A DNA stretch of 64,000 bases, from positions 1,674,001 through 1,738,000 of the forward strand of contig NC_060114.1 in the NCBI RefSeq assembly GCF_021155765.1. Reading direction: 5' to 3'. The translations under genes and the position numbers were made by a program. The notes below the pieces were generated by a model. The model did no database searches, was not told the origin of the DNA, and was given only the letters and a program-made list of their open reading frames with translations. The stretch comes from Diprion similis (lineage: Eukaryota > Arthropoda > Insecta > Hymenoptera > Diprionidae). Within the stretch, counting starts at the first letter, position 1. Every line of letters starts with the position of its first letter. Shown here in pieces: positions 33,666-45,379 of this stretch.

Positions 33666-34821
33666 ATGAAATCATATTTGTTTGATGTATCAAAAGCGAA
33701 TCGAAAGGCTCCGCTTCACGGCGTCGTGTATAGCCACTTTTAGTGTCAGTCGCGAAGTCGAGCGCGAAGTCTTACGCCTCGTCTTACGCACTACCGAGCG
33801 CACTGCACGTGTCGGCGCGAGTGTCAGCGTGTTCAATTTTTTTTTGGCACTGTTTTCACGCTCGTTTTCACCAATGGAGGAAAAAACTACCGACGACGGG
33901 AAGAAAAATCCAATTGAGAAACCAGAAAACGTAAGTATTGATTTCTCATGTAATTCTGATTATATATTTCTGTTGTAAGAATTTAATAGAGTCCAATGAG
34001 AATAGAAAAACATCGCATAGAATCCTCATTACATCAATTCGAATTATTGAAGCTAACGTTAAAGCAGGAATGCTGAGAAAAATATCAAGGGTACTGCTCC
34101 CTTCGAAGCTCTTCTCCTAAGAACGTGTACCTCTTTCGAGAAATTCGTACTTATGGTGCAAGAATCGATTACCTCAAAAAAATGATTTTCTGAATAGTTT
34201 TCGAGATATTCTACGCGAAAAACTGTAAAGCAATCTTCTTTCTTATTTCAATTTGTATTTCAATTTCTGAAACGCGAAATTGCGAATAAATTATATAAAA
34301 CGTTTCTGTTATTATCTGTAGACATAATATATAATTACGTTAAATACATTGTAATTACGTTACGCGGTATTTTTTCAGAATAAATAGAATTTATTTGCTA
34401 ATGGGAGAAGCCCTTTAGAGCCTGGTGTGGAAAAAATATGTAATATGTTTCATTGTTTACCTCGGCGTTTACAACATTCCAAGCAGTGTAGCGCGTGGTC
34501 TAGGGATTGTTGATTAGTTTTTCCCCGCGGTACTGGCAACAATGTTGTGAATGCATCATGTACAGGGATCTCTGCACCACGGGGGAAAAAATGTTTTTAT
34601 ATGTTCATATAAAATTCTATACAATCACATCTCAGTATTTGGATCACTCCTTAGAATTAGTTCACTTTTATACTAAATTATAATTTACACTTCTTTCCGT
34701 ACGCATATAATTTTTATATAATTTTGTATACTTTTATATACTTTCATTTTTTGTATACTTTTATATACTTTCTTTTATTTACTTATATAATTTGTACAAA
34801 ATTATATCAATCCATATGCAT

Positions 34822-35682
34822 TAGGGTGATTTTTTTTCGTCGACTATTTTTTTTCCAGTCCCCATCCAAAATTTTGTTGGATATGTCGAAAAGAACCTGC
34901 CTTTCACATATTAAGATTGGGTACTTTCCCAGAGCGTGGAAAGATTTCCCGTTTAAAATACACGTGAACTTTCATTTTTTTTCTTCAAATGTCTATAACT
35001 CAGCGGCATTTCATGCTATCACATTGTTCTTGGTCGTAACTTACGCAGAATTGAACGATCCTCAAAAGTGTCTGCATATCGGTCTGCATCGACGCGAGTG
35101 CAACTCGCACTGGTTAGATGGTACAGGTCACTAAAGCTGATTTTCACCCAAAATCCTCGGTTTTTCGCTGTTACCTCTAAAATGATGAACTTTACCGAAA
35201 AAATATAAATAAAATTTTTATTGGAAATTTGATTTCCTACAAAAAAGGTCCTTTAAGTCTAAATGCTCAGATCAATATTTCTTGAGATATCGAACTTTAA
35301 CGTAGGTACTTTTTACATAAAATTTTGTCGTAGGAAATTAAATTTCCAACTGAATTTTTCTTTACATTCTTCGGTGAAGTTTATTATTTCGGAGATAACA
35401 GCAAAAAACCGAGCGTTTTTTTTTGTGTAAAAAGCAACTTGTGTGACCCGTACCATCACACCAGTGCAAGTTATATACAGTAACGCCGTTACAGACACTT
35501 TTGAAGATCGTTCAATGCTGCGAACATTGCAACCAAGAACAGTGTGATAGTATAAAATGCCGCCGAGTTATAAATATTTGAAAAAAAATCAAAGTTTACG
35601 TGGCTTTTAAATGGGAAATATCCAACAAAATTTTAGGTGGGGACTGAAAAAAAACAAAAAGTCCAAGAAAAAAAACACCCTC
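34822..35682. mobile_element. Fold-back MITE, TAGGGTG family (old copy)
   Basis: A long imperfect palindrome in the intron of the F transposase. Left end TAGGGTGATTTTTTTTCG, right end a decayed inverse (CACCCTC). Internal pairs include TTTCCCGTTTAAA with its complement, and an arm around AACGATCCTCAAAAGTGTCTG. The flanking 8-mers ATATGCAT and CTGTGCAT match at six positions. The short ORF across it is not a gene. Confidence 0.65.
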
Positions 35683-35923
35683 CTGTGCATATAATTTCAT
35701 ATAATGTTATCAGATTAAAGGATATAATTCTGAAAAATTTTATATAAATATATGAAAACATTTTTCTCCGGCATCTTTTGCGTTTCCATGACTTTTGTAA
35801 TTAAGTGTTCCATCGAGTGTTCCATGTAAACGTTTTCTGATTGATTGAGCATTGACAGCACTATTTTTATCAAACGAGCATCTCAATCTTTCAATTGGAA
35901 TGATGGGAAAAAGAGGCTTAAGG

Positions 35924-36640
35924 GGGTCCTCTGGTTTGACGCCCTGATTTTTGAGCATTTTTTGGGATTTTTTCGTAAAGACCAATGAAGAGATAGAACT
36001 TTAAACTTCTCACCATTCATTTATACATATTTTAAGAGTATACAGTTAGATTTTAAGCTAAAAATATTCAGTAGAATTAAGGTTATAGTGGTCTGAAGAC
36101 ACCCGCCTCGAAAAACACTTCCTCCATGATATCAGCTGATTGGCTTATCTGCAATGAAACAAAAAAACCCGGCGGGGTTTTAATCTGTATACTTAAATAC
36201 ACCGAGTGGTTTATTATCATTCCAAAATTTTGAAAATTTCAATTTTTTTTTTGTATCAAAAAGTTGACAGAAAATACATGAAATTAGGACTTTTTTGTTT
36301 CGAAGTCTGTCAAAAATCCAATTAAAATTTTTTTTTTTTTGACCGAGTCCACTCGGTGTATTTAAGTATACAGATTAAAACCCCGCCAGGTTTTTTTGTG
36401 TCAGATAAGCCAATCATTCGATATCATGGAGGAAGTGGGCGTCCATTTTTTCGAGGTGGGTGTTTTCAGACCCCTATAACTTTAATTCTACTAAATATTT
36501 TCAGCTAAAAATTTGACTGTACACTCTTGAAATATGTATAAATAAATGGTAAAAAGTTCAAAGTTCTATCTCTTTATTGGTCCTTACGAAAAAATCCCAA
36601 AAAATGTTCAAAAATCAGGGCGTCAAACCAGAGGACCCGC
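35924..36640. mobile_element. Fold-back MITE with TTAA target duplication
   Basis: Inverted arms of about 330 bp start GGGGGTCCTCTGGTTTGAC and are flanked by TTAA (35920-35923 and 36641-36644). TTAA duplications are typical of piggyBac and Kolobok elements. It has no coding capacity and sits in the same intron as the previous MITE. Confidence 0.8.
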
Positions 36641-37148
36641 TTAATTGGGGAGTGGTTGACTAAGAGTTCACTTAGTTGACGAAGAGTTGATCGGAGATAG
36701 TAACATTTGATGAGAACTATTCGTGTAGCAGAAAAATTTACCTCTGCCCTCCATCTTCACAATCATCTTGTAACTCCGCGTAGCTTTCTCAGCTCGTTTT
36801 ACACAAGGAAAGTATTGAATTACGCGCAAGAATTAATTGAAAAATTTCATATTTCGACACCGTGCAAATCACTGTGAAAACAATATTTTACGCACACCTC
36901 ATTATATTGGATATTTTTTTTATGTATACAGAATACGGACCTGAATGACACTCTTACAGAAGGCCGATACGAATCAGGTTTGGAGTGCAGGAAGCGTCAG
37001 CGCGAGATAAGAGCTGAAGCCACATCAAGTGCAAAGGAGATCGAAATGGTGCAACGGTTTTGGAACAAGTTGGAAGGGGATCTTGGCGTATTCGTTCCGC
37101 TTTATATAAAAAACATTATGCGTTTCAACAACTTGGATAATGCGTTGT

Positions 37149-37329
37149 TGTAGTGTCCGGTAGAGTACGATAGATGGCAGGGCGATGCAGGGAGAGGGAA
37201 AAGAGACAGACAATGGCGGTACGCTAATAAAGTGACATGTGTGCAATACGACGGAGTGTTTGAATACGTTTTCCCACCCAACTAGCGATCGAGTAGAATA
37301 GTAGGCTAAGGAAATCTGAAAACATTACA
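37149..37329 (+). repeat. Gypsy 5' LTR
   Basis: 181 bp beginning TGTAGTGTCC and ending AACATTACA. Followed directly by the primer-binding-like TTGGCGACGAGG. Preceded by GTTGT. Confidence 0.92.
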
Positions 37330-37826
37330 TTGGCGACGAGGTGAAAAAGAAAAACAAGAAGAAAAGTAACAACCCAAGAAAAGGGGGAAAAAGCATACGA
37401 AAAGTGTACAGAACGACGCTCAAACATAACCTAAGATGGCGTCCACGCGGGAAGTAGAAACTTTTTCCGTACAAGCGAATGGATCGGCAGTAGCAACGAA
37501 GTGGAAAAGATGGCTGAGAGCATTCGAGTTATATATGAGCACGAGAAACGTCGTGAATCCACAACGAAAGCGAGATTTCCTACTGCACACAGCCGGATTA
37601 GAGGTACAAGATATCTATTATACATTTAATATTGAGGAAGAAGAAGGAACAGATATATATAAAGAAACAATAAAACGGCTAGATGAGTATTTCAAGCCAA
37701 CGGTTAATGAACCATACGAAAGACTTTTGTTCCGCTCAATAACGCAACAAGATAATGAATCAGTTAACCAGTTTTATGTCCGTCTGAAGCAGCAAGCTCA
37801 AAACTGTGCATTCGGCGATATGGAAG

Positions 37827-38118
37827 TGTTAAAGTTAGTTAAGTTCAGCATGTTTCCGTCCTTGTCTGTACAGGCGTGCATTTGTGATACGCACCGCACG
37901 GAGCGCTGCGGTCGCGAGTGATGTGGCTGGTCTATGTATCAGTCAGTCTCTGTTCTTTTCAATTCTTTGTCCGTCAGTCTAGAAGCACGCTTGTAAAAGA
38001 AAAGATTCATTTTAAGAAACATTTATATTGTTACGTTATTTCAATAAATCTAATAGTTTATTTCATAAACTAAATCATTCTTCCACCTCCAAACTCGATC
38101 TCCCATCCTGGTCTAACA
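37827..38118 (+). repeat. Copia 5' LTR
   Basis: 292 bp, TGTTAAAGTT to GGTCTAACA. Identical by eye to the 3' copy at 42297-42588. Confidence 0.93.
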
Positions 38119-38271
38119 GGTTATGGGCCCAGTGAACGTAGTAACTGTGAAAATAAGGAGAACGAGAGCGAAAATAATTCGGTGAGCCTCACGTGGCGTG
38201 GTACGGAAGTCGGCCATTGTTCGTGTGTTGAAGTAAACCAAGTGAAACGCAAAAAGTGAATCGAATTCGCA

Positions 38272-41200
38272 ATGTCAGTCGGCATCTCAGTAAAAGGTGT
38301 GAAGCCATTTGATGGAACAAATTTTCATGGCTGGAAAGCCCAGGTAAATGCGCTATTCGTAATGAATGATGTTCTTGACGTCGTGGACGGCACGAGGACG
38401 GAGCCGGCCGCAGGTAACGATCAAGCAGCCGCGTTGAAGAAAAACATAAAGGACGACGCAACGGCAAGGTTTATAATACTGTCAAATCTCGACGAGACGC
38501 AACAAGTGTGTGTATTATCATGTATTTCTGCGAAAGAAATGTGGGACAAACTGTGCTTAATTCATGAACAGAAAACCGCGTCCAATAAGCTTGGACTACT
38601 ACAAAAGTTCCACGCATATCGAATGAGTGAATCGGACACGGCAGTTCAACATGTGGCGAAAGTAACAAACATGGCCAGTCAACTCAAGGACATCGGTGAA
38701 GATGTGTCGGATGGCACGATAATGGCCAAGATACTGGCAAGCCTCACCGCACGGTTTAGCACGCTTCAAGTAGCCTGGGACAGCGTGGATCCTGCACGGC
38801 AAACATTGGACAATCTCCAGGAACGGCTCATAAGAGAAGACACAAGGCTCAACGGTGAAGAAGAAGCATCGGAAGCGTTGGCTGCGACAGCCAAAAATTG
38901 TGCCGGAAAAGGATCGACTAGTGCTAAAAATAAAAAGACTGAAAATAAAATGGATATGAAAAAAGTGCAGTGTTACAAATGCCAAGGCATGGGACACTTC
39001 GCAAGTCGCTGCCGAAACAAGCGAAAGCCACGCGAAGATGCCGGTAAAACACGTGATTGTGCGTTCGTAGGGGAAACGGGCGGTTCGGTGACGTCGGGCT
39101 CGAAAAGCGCCGGAAACGCGAATGCGGCGAATGTGCTGTGGACAAAGACGAACATTCTGAATGCCGATCAGAGTGAAGTCTGGCTAATCGACAGTGGCGC
39201 ATCGCGCCATCTGACTTACCGACGCGACTGGCTGTCTGATTACAAGTCGGATAACACGGGTTCTACAGTATCGCTCGGCGATAACCAAAACTGCAACGTT
39301 GCCGGTGAAGGCACGGTTGAAATCAAAAAGCTAATTGACGGAGTGTGGCAGGACGCGAGAATCGAAAACGTGTTATACGTGCCTAAACTACGAAAGAATT
39401 TACTCTCGGTCGGAGTGTGCACTCAAAAAGGATTCGGCGTGAGTTTCAAAAATAATCAAGCTCTTGTAACTCGCGACGGCGAAATACTCGCGACGGGTAT
39501 AAAGCAAAACAATGGCATATATCGGATGCTTTTCAAGGTCACGGTACGAGGGAGCAATGAAGAAGCCAATATAGCGGCGGAAAACCTAACCTTGTGGCAC
39601 GAGCGACTAGGACACGTCGGAAAGCGCGCAATTTGCGAAATGGCATAAAAGGGACTTGTGAGTGGTGTGACACTCACTGACAAAAGTGACGTTTTCTGCG
39701 AGCCGTGTCGTTTCGGAAAAACGCACAGGCTGCCGTTTAACAAGAAACTGGAGCGCGACAAGACAATAAAGCCGGGGGAAAAGATGCATTCCGACGTGTG
39801 TGGACCGATGTCGACCGACTCGGTCGGTGGATCAAGGTATTTCCTCACTTTTAAAGACGAAGCAACCGGCTACAGGCACATCTACTTTATGAAACGCAAA
39901 TCTGAAGTATACGAAAAGTTTAAAATATTCGAAAGAATGATCAAGAACAAATTCGGAAGAAAAATGAAGATACTTCGCACCGATAATGGTCGAGAATTCT
40001 GTAATGAGCAGATGAATAAATACCTTGAAAAGTGCGGTATTAAACACGAAACAACGGCACCGTATAATCCGGAACAAAACGGTAAAGCGGAACGTGATAA
40101 CAGAACGATCGTTGAAAGTGCCCGTACAATGATTATTGCGAAGAATCTGTCACTGACTTTATGGGCGGAAGCAATAAACTGTGCGGTATATGTGTTGAAT
40201 CGAACCGTGTGGACGAGCGGAGCTGTTACGCCCTACGAAGCTTGGACTGGGAAGGTACCAAACTTAAAACATCTTCGAATTTTTGGAACAGATGCATATG
40301 TACACGTTCCAACACAATTCACCCAAAAATTTGACGCTCGAGCAACCAAGAAGATTTTTGTCGGATACACGGAAGACACAACAAACTACAGAGTATACGA
40401 TCCTGAAAAGAAGAAGGTCAGCATTGTTCGAAACGTCATATTCAATGAGACCATTGGGCCGCCGACGGTGGAAGCGGGCGAGAAGGAAGACAAACACGAA
40501 ATAATTCTTCCAATGAACGAAGTACAACGAAACGACGAAGAAGAGCACGAGATCAACGACGAAGAAAATAACGTAAACATAAGAGAACGAGAAGAAGACC
40601 GCAACGAAGGAAATGCACGAGAGAACGAGCAAGAACGCGAAAACCGAAGAATCCTGCGAGATCGAAATACGATTCAAACTCCGAGAAGGTACAGACACGA
40701 TGCAAACGCGGCCGAATATATGGTCCCGTTGACATACAAAGAAGCGACGAAGAGCACTGAAGCCACGCAGTGGGCAAGTGCGATTCAAGAAGAGTTTAAG
40801 GCTCATGAAAACAATTGTACGTGGGAAATCGTAACAAAAACACCAGACATGAAACTAATTGATTCAAAATGGGTGTTTCGACTGAAGACGGACGTCGACG
40901 GGAAGTCACACCGCTTCAAAGCTCGATTGTGCGCGAGAGGTTTCCAACAACGAGAAGGAACTGATTTCAAGGAAACATTCTCTCCGGTCGTCAGGTATGA
41001 CTCGCTTAGGATCCTGTTAGCTACAATAGCAGCTAAAAATCTTGAAGTAATGCAGTTCGACGTACAAACTGCCTTCTTGTATGGGAAGCTGGAAGAAACA
41101 ATATTCATGAAAATTCCGGAAGGACTGAAGCTGGAAGAAGATCCTGGGAACGTCGTGTGCAAGCTGGAGAAGCCCCTCTATGGTCTCAAGCAAGCTCCAC

Positions 41201-42312
41201 GTTGCTGGAATCAAAGATTTAAAAAGTTTTTAAGTGAATTTAATCTCAAAGAGTGCGAAGCAGATAAGTGTATGTTTACCGGAAAGGTTAAAACCCACGA
41301 AGTGTATCTGGCACTGTTCGTGGATGACGGGCTAGTAGCCTCAGACAATGTAGAGACCCTTAAGACAATCATTAGACGATTAAGCGAAACCTTTAAAATA
41401 ACGATCGGAGATTCAAGTATTTTTGTCGGGTTACAGATCGAACGCGATAGAGAAAGAGGTAAAATGATGATTCATCAAAGCGCGTACACAAAGAAAATAA
41501 TCGAGAAATTCGGTATGACAGACGCAAAAACAGTGAGCGTGCCAGCAGATCCGCATGCAGCATTAGTTCCAGTTGGAGAAAACGAAGGAAAAATAAGCAA
41601 CGTGCCATATCGCGAAGCCGTAGGCTCTCTAGTCTTTTTAGCAACCGTTTCGAGACCAGACATCGCGTACGCGGTAAACGCGGTTAGCAAATTCCTAAAC
41701 GAACATAATTCATCTCATTGGCAAGCGGTAAAAAGAATATTCGCATACTTAAAAGGCACGGTTGATTATGGCATCGAGTATCGAAGCGGCGGTAGCGAAG
41801 CAAAGTTGACAGGTTTTTCAGACGCCGACTACGCCGGGGACGTAGAAACGCGACGGTCGACAACAGGGTACGTCTTCTGCCTTGCAAACGGAGCTATAAC
41901 GTGGTCATCACAGCGGCAAAGACTCGTAACACTAAGCACAACGGAGGCCGAATACATAGCTGCATCAACAGCTGCTCGTGAAGTAATCTGGATCAGAAAG
42001 TTATTGCTAGATATAGGATGTCCTTGTGACAAGGAGACAACACTTTACGTTGATAATCAAAGCGCAATACAACTAGTCAGAAATCCAGTCTTTCATAAAA
42101 GGACAAAACATATAGACGTTCATTTTCATTTCATTCGTGAAAAAGTGAATGAAAAGGAAATCGTAGTCGAATACATTCCATCCGAAAACCAAAAAGCAGA
42201 CATATTTACGAAAGCGCTGCCGCGAGACCGTTTCAAAAATCTATGTCACAAGTTAAACATGATAATGGCGAACGAGAAACATTCGAACAGCGGTAGTGTT
42301 AAAGTTAGTTAA
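38272..42312 (+). pseudogene. Copia Gag-Pol polyprotein, one in-frame stop
   Basis: One frame from 38272 to 42312 with a TAA at 39646-39648. Domains in order: Gag (FDGTNFHGWKAQVNALF), a zinc knuckle CYKCQGMGHFASRC near residue 234, aspartic protease WLIDSGASRHLT near residue 307, and GAG-pre-integrase LWHERLGHVGKRAICEM just before the stop. After it come the integrase (HSDVCGPM, RTDNGREF, NPEQNGKAERDNR), RT (DVQTAFLYGKLEE, then the catalytic FVDDG near 41318, an F variant of the usual YVDD) and RNase H (FSDADYAGDVETRRSTTGY, LSTTEAEYIAAS, TKHIDVHFHFIREKV). The ORF ends a few codons into the 3' LTR. The stop splits the polyprotein inside the pre-integrase segment and is the only break seen, so loss of function is recent or a read error is possible. 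Confidence 0.92.
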
Positions 42313-42588
42313 GTTCAGCATGTTTCCGTCCTTGTCTGTACAGGCGTGCATTTGTGATACGCACCGCACGGAGCGCTGCGGTCGCGAGTGATGTGGCTGG
42401 TCTATGTATCAGTCAGTCTCTGTTCTTTTCAATTCTTTGTCCGTCAGTCTAGAAGCACGCTTGTAAAAGAAAAGATTCATTTTAAGAAACATTTATATTG
42501 TTACGTTATTTCAATAAATCTAATAGTTTATTTCATAAACTAAATCATTCTTCCACCTCCAAACTCGATCTCCCATCCTGGTCTAACA
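42297..42588 (+). repeat. Copia 3' LTR
   Basis: 292-bp LTR, identical by eye to the 5' copy. The last codons and stop of the pol ORF lie within its first 16 bp. The GGAAG duplication follows. Confidence 0.93.
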
Positions 42589-43109
42589 GGAAGACCAAAT
42601 GATAAGGGACCAGATACTAGAGAAAATCCAATCTAGCGCGTTACGTCAAAAACTATTAGAAGAAGGAAGAAACCTCACCTTACAAAGGGCATTGGAACTG
42701 ATCAGGTTAGGGGAATCATCGCAGCAACACACGAATGCCATCGAGCATAAGGAGGAGACCGTCAACAGAATACAAAGCAAACAAAACCACCATGGATCGA
42801 TGAGACAAAATCAACCAAAAGCACAAGGTCAGCCAAAAGAATCATACAAATGCCATCGCTGTGGGTATACGGGACATTACGCAGCAGATAAAAAGTGCCC
42901 AGCGTGGGGGAAAACTTGTGAGAAATGTGGTTTAAAAGATCATTTCCAGATAGTATGCAAAACCAAAAAAGGCGCCAAAGCAAGAGATAAAGGAAGAAGA
43001 GATGTCCGCCAAGTAGAAGAGGAGGACGAAGTTCATCGAATACATAGTAGAGCACCAACCGATCAAGAAGGACAACAGAAAGTAGTATTGAGGCAGTCCT
43101 AGAGTTCAG

Positions 43110-45009
43110 GACACCGGAGAGCGCAGAGGAGGTCAGAAGTTTTCTTGGACTTATCAACTTCTCGTCACGGTTCATACCAGACCTTGCAACAACAAGCGAG
43201 CCGTTGAGAAGACTAACAAAGAAAAACCACAAATTCGAATGGAATAAGGAACAAGAAAGAGCCTTCCAAGAACTAAAAAAAGCTATAGTCCGACCAGGGA
43301 CATTAGGATTTTTCCAGAAGGGGGTGAAAACACAAGTTATTGCAGATGCCAGCCCAGTAGGTCTTGGAGCTGTATTAATCCAAATACAGAAAGATGGACC
43401 TAGAGTGATAAAATATGTAAGTAAAGCGCTATCCGATGTAGAAAAGAGGTACTCTCAAACTGAAAAAGAAGCCCTCGCATTAGTATGGGCATGTGAGAAG
43501 TTTCATCTATATCTTTATGGAAGCGAGTTTGACCTGATCACGGACCATAAACCCTTAGAAGTCATTTTCGGACCGAGATCAAAACCCTGTGCGAGGATAG
43601 AACGATGGGTCTTACGCCTGCTAACCTATAAATACAGAGTGATTTACAAGCCAGGGCGATCCAATATTGCCGACCCATTGTCAAGACTTCTAGATCTTCA
43701 AGGAAAGCCAAAAGTAGAGGAGATAGATTTGGTACGAGTCGTTGTTGAGGCTGCAGTCCCTAAAACAATGACACTGGAACAAATCAAAAAGGAAACAGAA
43801 GTAGATGAAGAAATACAAAAGATAAAGAGAAGCTTGGAAACCAATAAATGGAAAAAGGAACATAAGATGTACGAAGTGATCCAACATGAACTAGGAACAG
43901 TAGATGACATCCTAGTACGAGGCACACGAATCATCCTACCGAGAAGTCTACACAAAGAAGCAATGGAACTAGCCCACGAGGGACACTTAGGAATCGTTGG
44001 AATGAAGCAAAGACTCCGGACGAAAGTCTGGTGGACGACACTGGCTAAGGACGTGGAAAAATGGTGCAAATCTTGCCATGGATGCCAATTAGTTGGAGCG
44101 CCTGACCCGCCGGAACCAATTACGAGGACAACACTACCAAGTGGACCATGGGAACTAGTCAGCATGGATTTTTTGGGACCACTTCCATCGGGACACTACC
44201 TATTAGTTTTGGTCGATTACTATAGTCGATTTTATGAGGTAGAAATCATGATGTCAATAACCGCAAGTAAACTACTAGAAAGATTGAAAGTAATATTTGC
44301 CCGATATGGAATTCCGAACACCATTATAAGCGATAATGGGAGGACATTCATCGAAAAAGAATTTAAGGCTTACATGGAAGAACACGGAATACATCATCAC
44401 TATACAACCCCGTTATGGCCTTCAGCTAATGGAGAGGTTGAACGTCAGAACAGGTCAATAGAAAAACGACTAAGGATAGCCCAGGCGACAGGGAAAGATT
44501 GGAAAGAGGAACTTTGGAAATACCTGTTCGCTTACCGGACTACGCCACACAACACAACAGGGGTAACACCTGCGGAACTCATGTTCAAACGGAACATCAG
44601 AACCAAACTTCCAGACTTGACGTTAACAAACACCGAACCGAACGACGAAGAAATCCGAGATAGAGATAGGCTAAATAAAGGAAAAGGGAAAATATATGCC
44701 GATGACAGAAGAAACGCGAAGCCAACTCAAATCTCAGAAGGAGACCTGGTATTAATACAACAACAAAAAAGGAATAAACTGACTACACCATTCAAGTCAA
44801 CACCATTAACTGTGGTTCAAAAAGATGGAAACTCGATAGTAGCAGAGACACCGGACGGGACAAAATATCGACGAAACTCGACACATTTTAAGAAATACGT
44901 CGAAAGGCAAGACGCAGACGAAGGCAAAGTTGAAAATAATCCAACTGAACTCAGCACGACCAAAGAAAATACTCAGACACAACCGGAGCCACGGGAGAGA
45001 AAGACCTAA
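43110..45009 (+). pseudogene. Gypsy Pol remnant: RNase H and integrase
   Basis: Starts in the RT connection region (VRSFLGLINFSSRFIPDLA, about 43130) and is open to 45009. The RNase H segment has VIADASPVGLGAVLIQ, EKEALALVWACEKFHLYLYG and ITDHKPLEVIF. The integrase has the zinc-binding HEGHLG and CKSCHGCQ, then the DDE core (MDFLGPL, SDNGRTF, SANGEVERQNR) and a basic C-terminus. Protease and the RT catalytic core, including any YVDD, are absent. The junction with gag at about 43084-43110 marks an internal deletion. The integrase could still be intact as a domain, but it has no normal way to be translated as part of Gag-Pol here. Confidence 0.87.
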
Positions 45010-45198
45010 AAGAAATATCAAGACACCGAACCGATTTAATGATTATGACTTAACATAAGTGAAGAATTTAATGATTATGACTTAACATAAGTAAAGAAAC
45101 CTTTATAAGAAACGTTATCGTAGTATATAAGCATTGTTTTGAAATAACTAAGAAATATTAAAATGTATGTCGAAAGAACTTTAAAAGAAAGAAGGGAT

Positions 45199-45379
45199 TG
45201 TAGTGTCCGGTAGAGTACGATAGATGGCAGGGCGATGCAGGGAGAGGGAAAAGAGACAGACAATGGCGGTACGCTAATAAAGTGACATGTGTGCAATACG
45301 ACGGAGTGTTTGAATACGTTTTCCCACCCAACTAGCGATCGAGTAGAATAGTAGGCTAAGGAAATCTGAAAGCATTACA
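45199..45379 (+). repeat. Gypsy 3' LTR
   Basis: 181 bp, one base different (AGCATTACA for AACATTACA) from the 5' LTR. Preceded by a purine tract and followed by GTTGT. Confidence 0.92.

Larger units (their letters stand above)
37827..42588 (+). mobile_element. Copia LTR retrotransposon, recent
   Basis: LTRs 37827-38118 and 42297-42588 (292 bp, TGTTAAAGTT to GGTCTAACA) look identical base for base. Target duplication GGAAG at 37822-37826 and 42589-42593 within the gypsy gag. The primer-binding site GGTTATGGGCCCAG, complementary to initiator tRNA-Met as in copia elements, follows the 5' LTR. One gag-pol ORF, broken by a single TAA. Confidence 0.95.
37436..43102 (+). pseudogene. Gypsy Gag, split by copia insertion
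   Basis: The 5' part (37436-37826) starts MASTREVETFSVQ and has the Gag helical region (RWLRAFELYM, YFKPTVNEPYERLLFRSI). The copia element is inserted at the duplicated GGAAG. The 3' part (42594-43102) continues in frame with a helix-rich end of the capsid (IRDQILEKIQSS), then two zinc knuckles: CHRCGYTGHYAADKKC and CEKCGLKDHFQIVC. The ORF ends in a short out-of-frame tail at 43102, created by the internal deletion that removed protease and RT. Gag would form particles and bind RNA. This copy is interrupted. Confidence 0.85.
37149..45379 (+). mobile_element. Gypsy LTR retrotransposon, internally deleted
   Basis: LTRs at 37149-37329 and 45199-45379 (181 bp, TGTAGTGTCC to ATTACA) differ at one base seen by eye. 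Target duplication GTTGT at 37144-37148 and 45380-45384, inside exon 2 of the F transposase. A primer-binding-like TTGGCGACGAGG follows the 5' LTR. A purine tract (AAAAGAAAGAAGGGA) precedes the 3' LTR. Gag, RNase H and integrase are present, but protease and most of RT are missing. A copia element splits gag. Confidence 0.93.

Noticed and set aside
34724..35134. ORF of 136 codons in the F intron
   Set aside because: It overlaps the arm of a fold-back MITE and matches nothing recognisable.
40264..40806. Antisense ORFs within copia and gypsy pol
   Set aside because: They are shadows of the coding strand. The sense frames hold complete retroelement domains.
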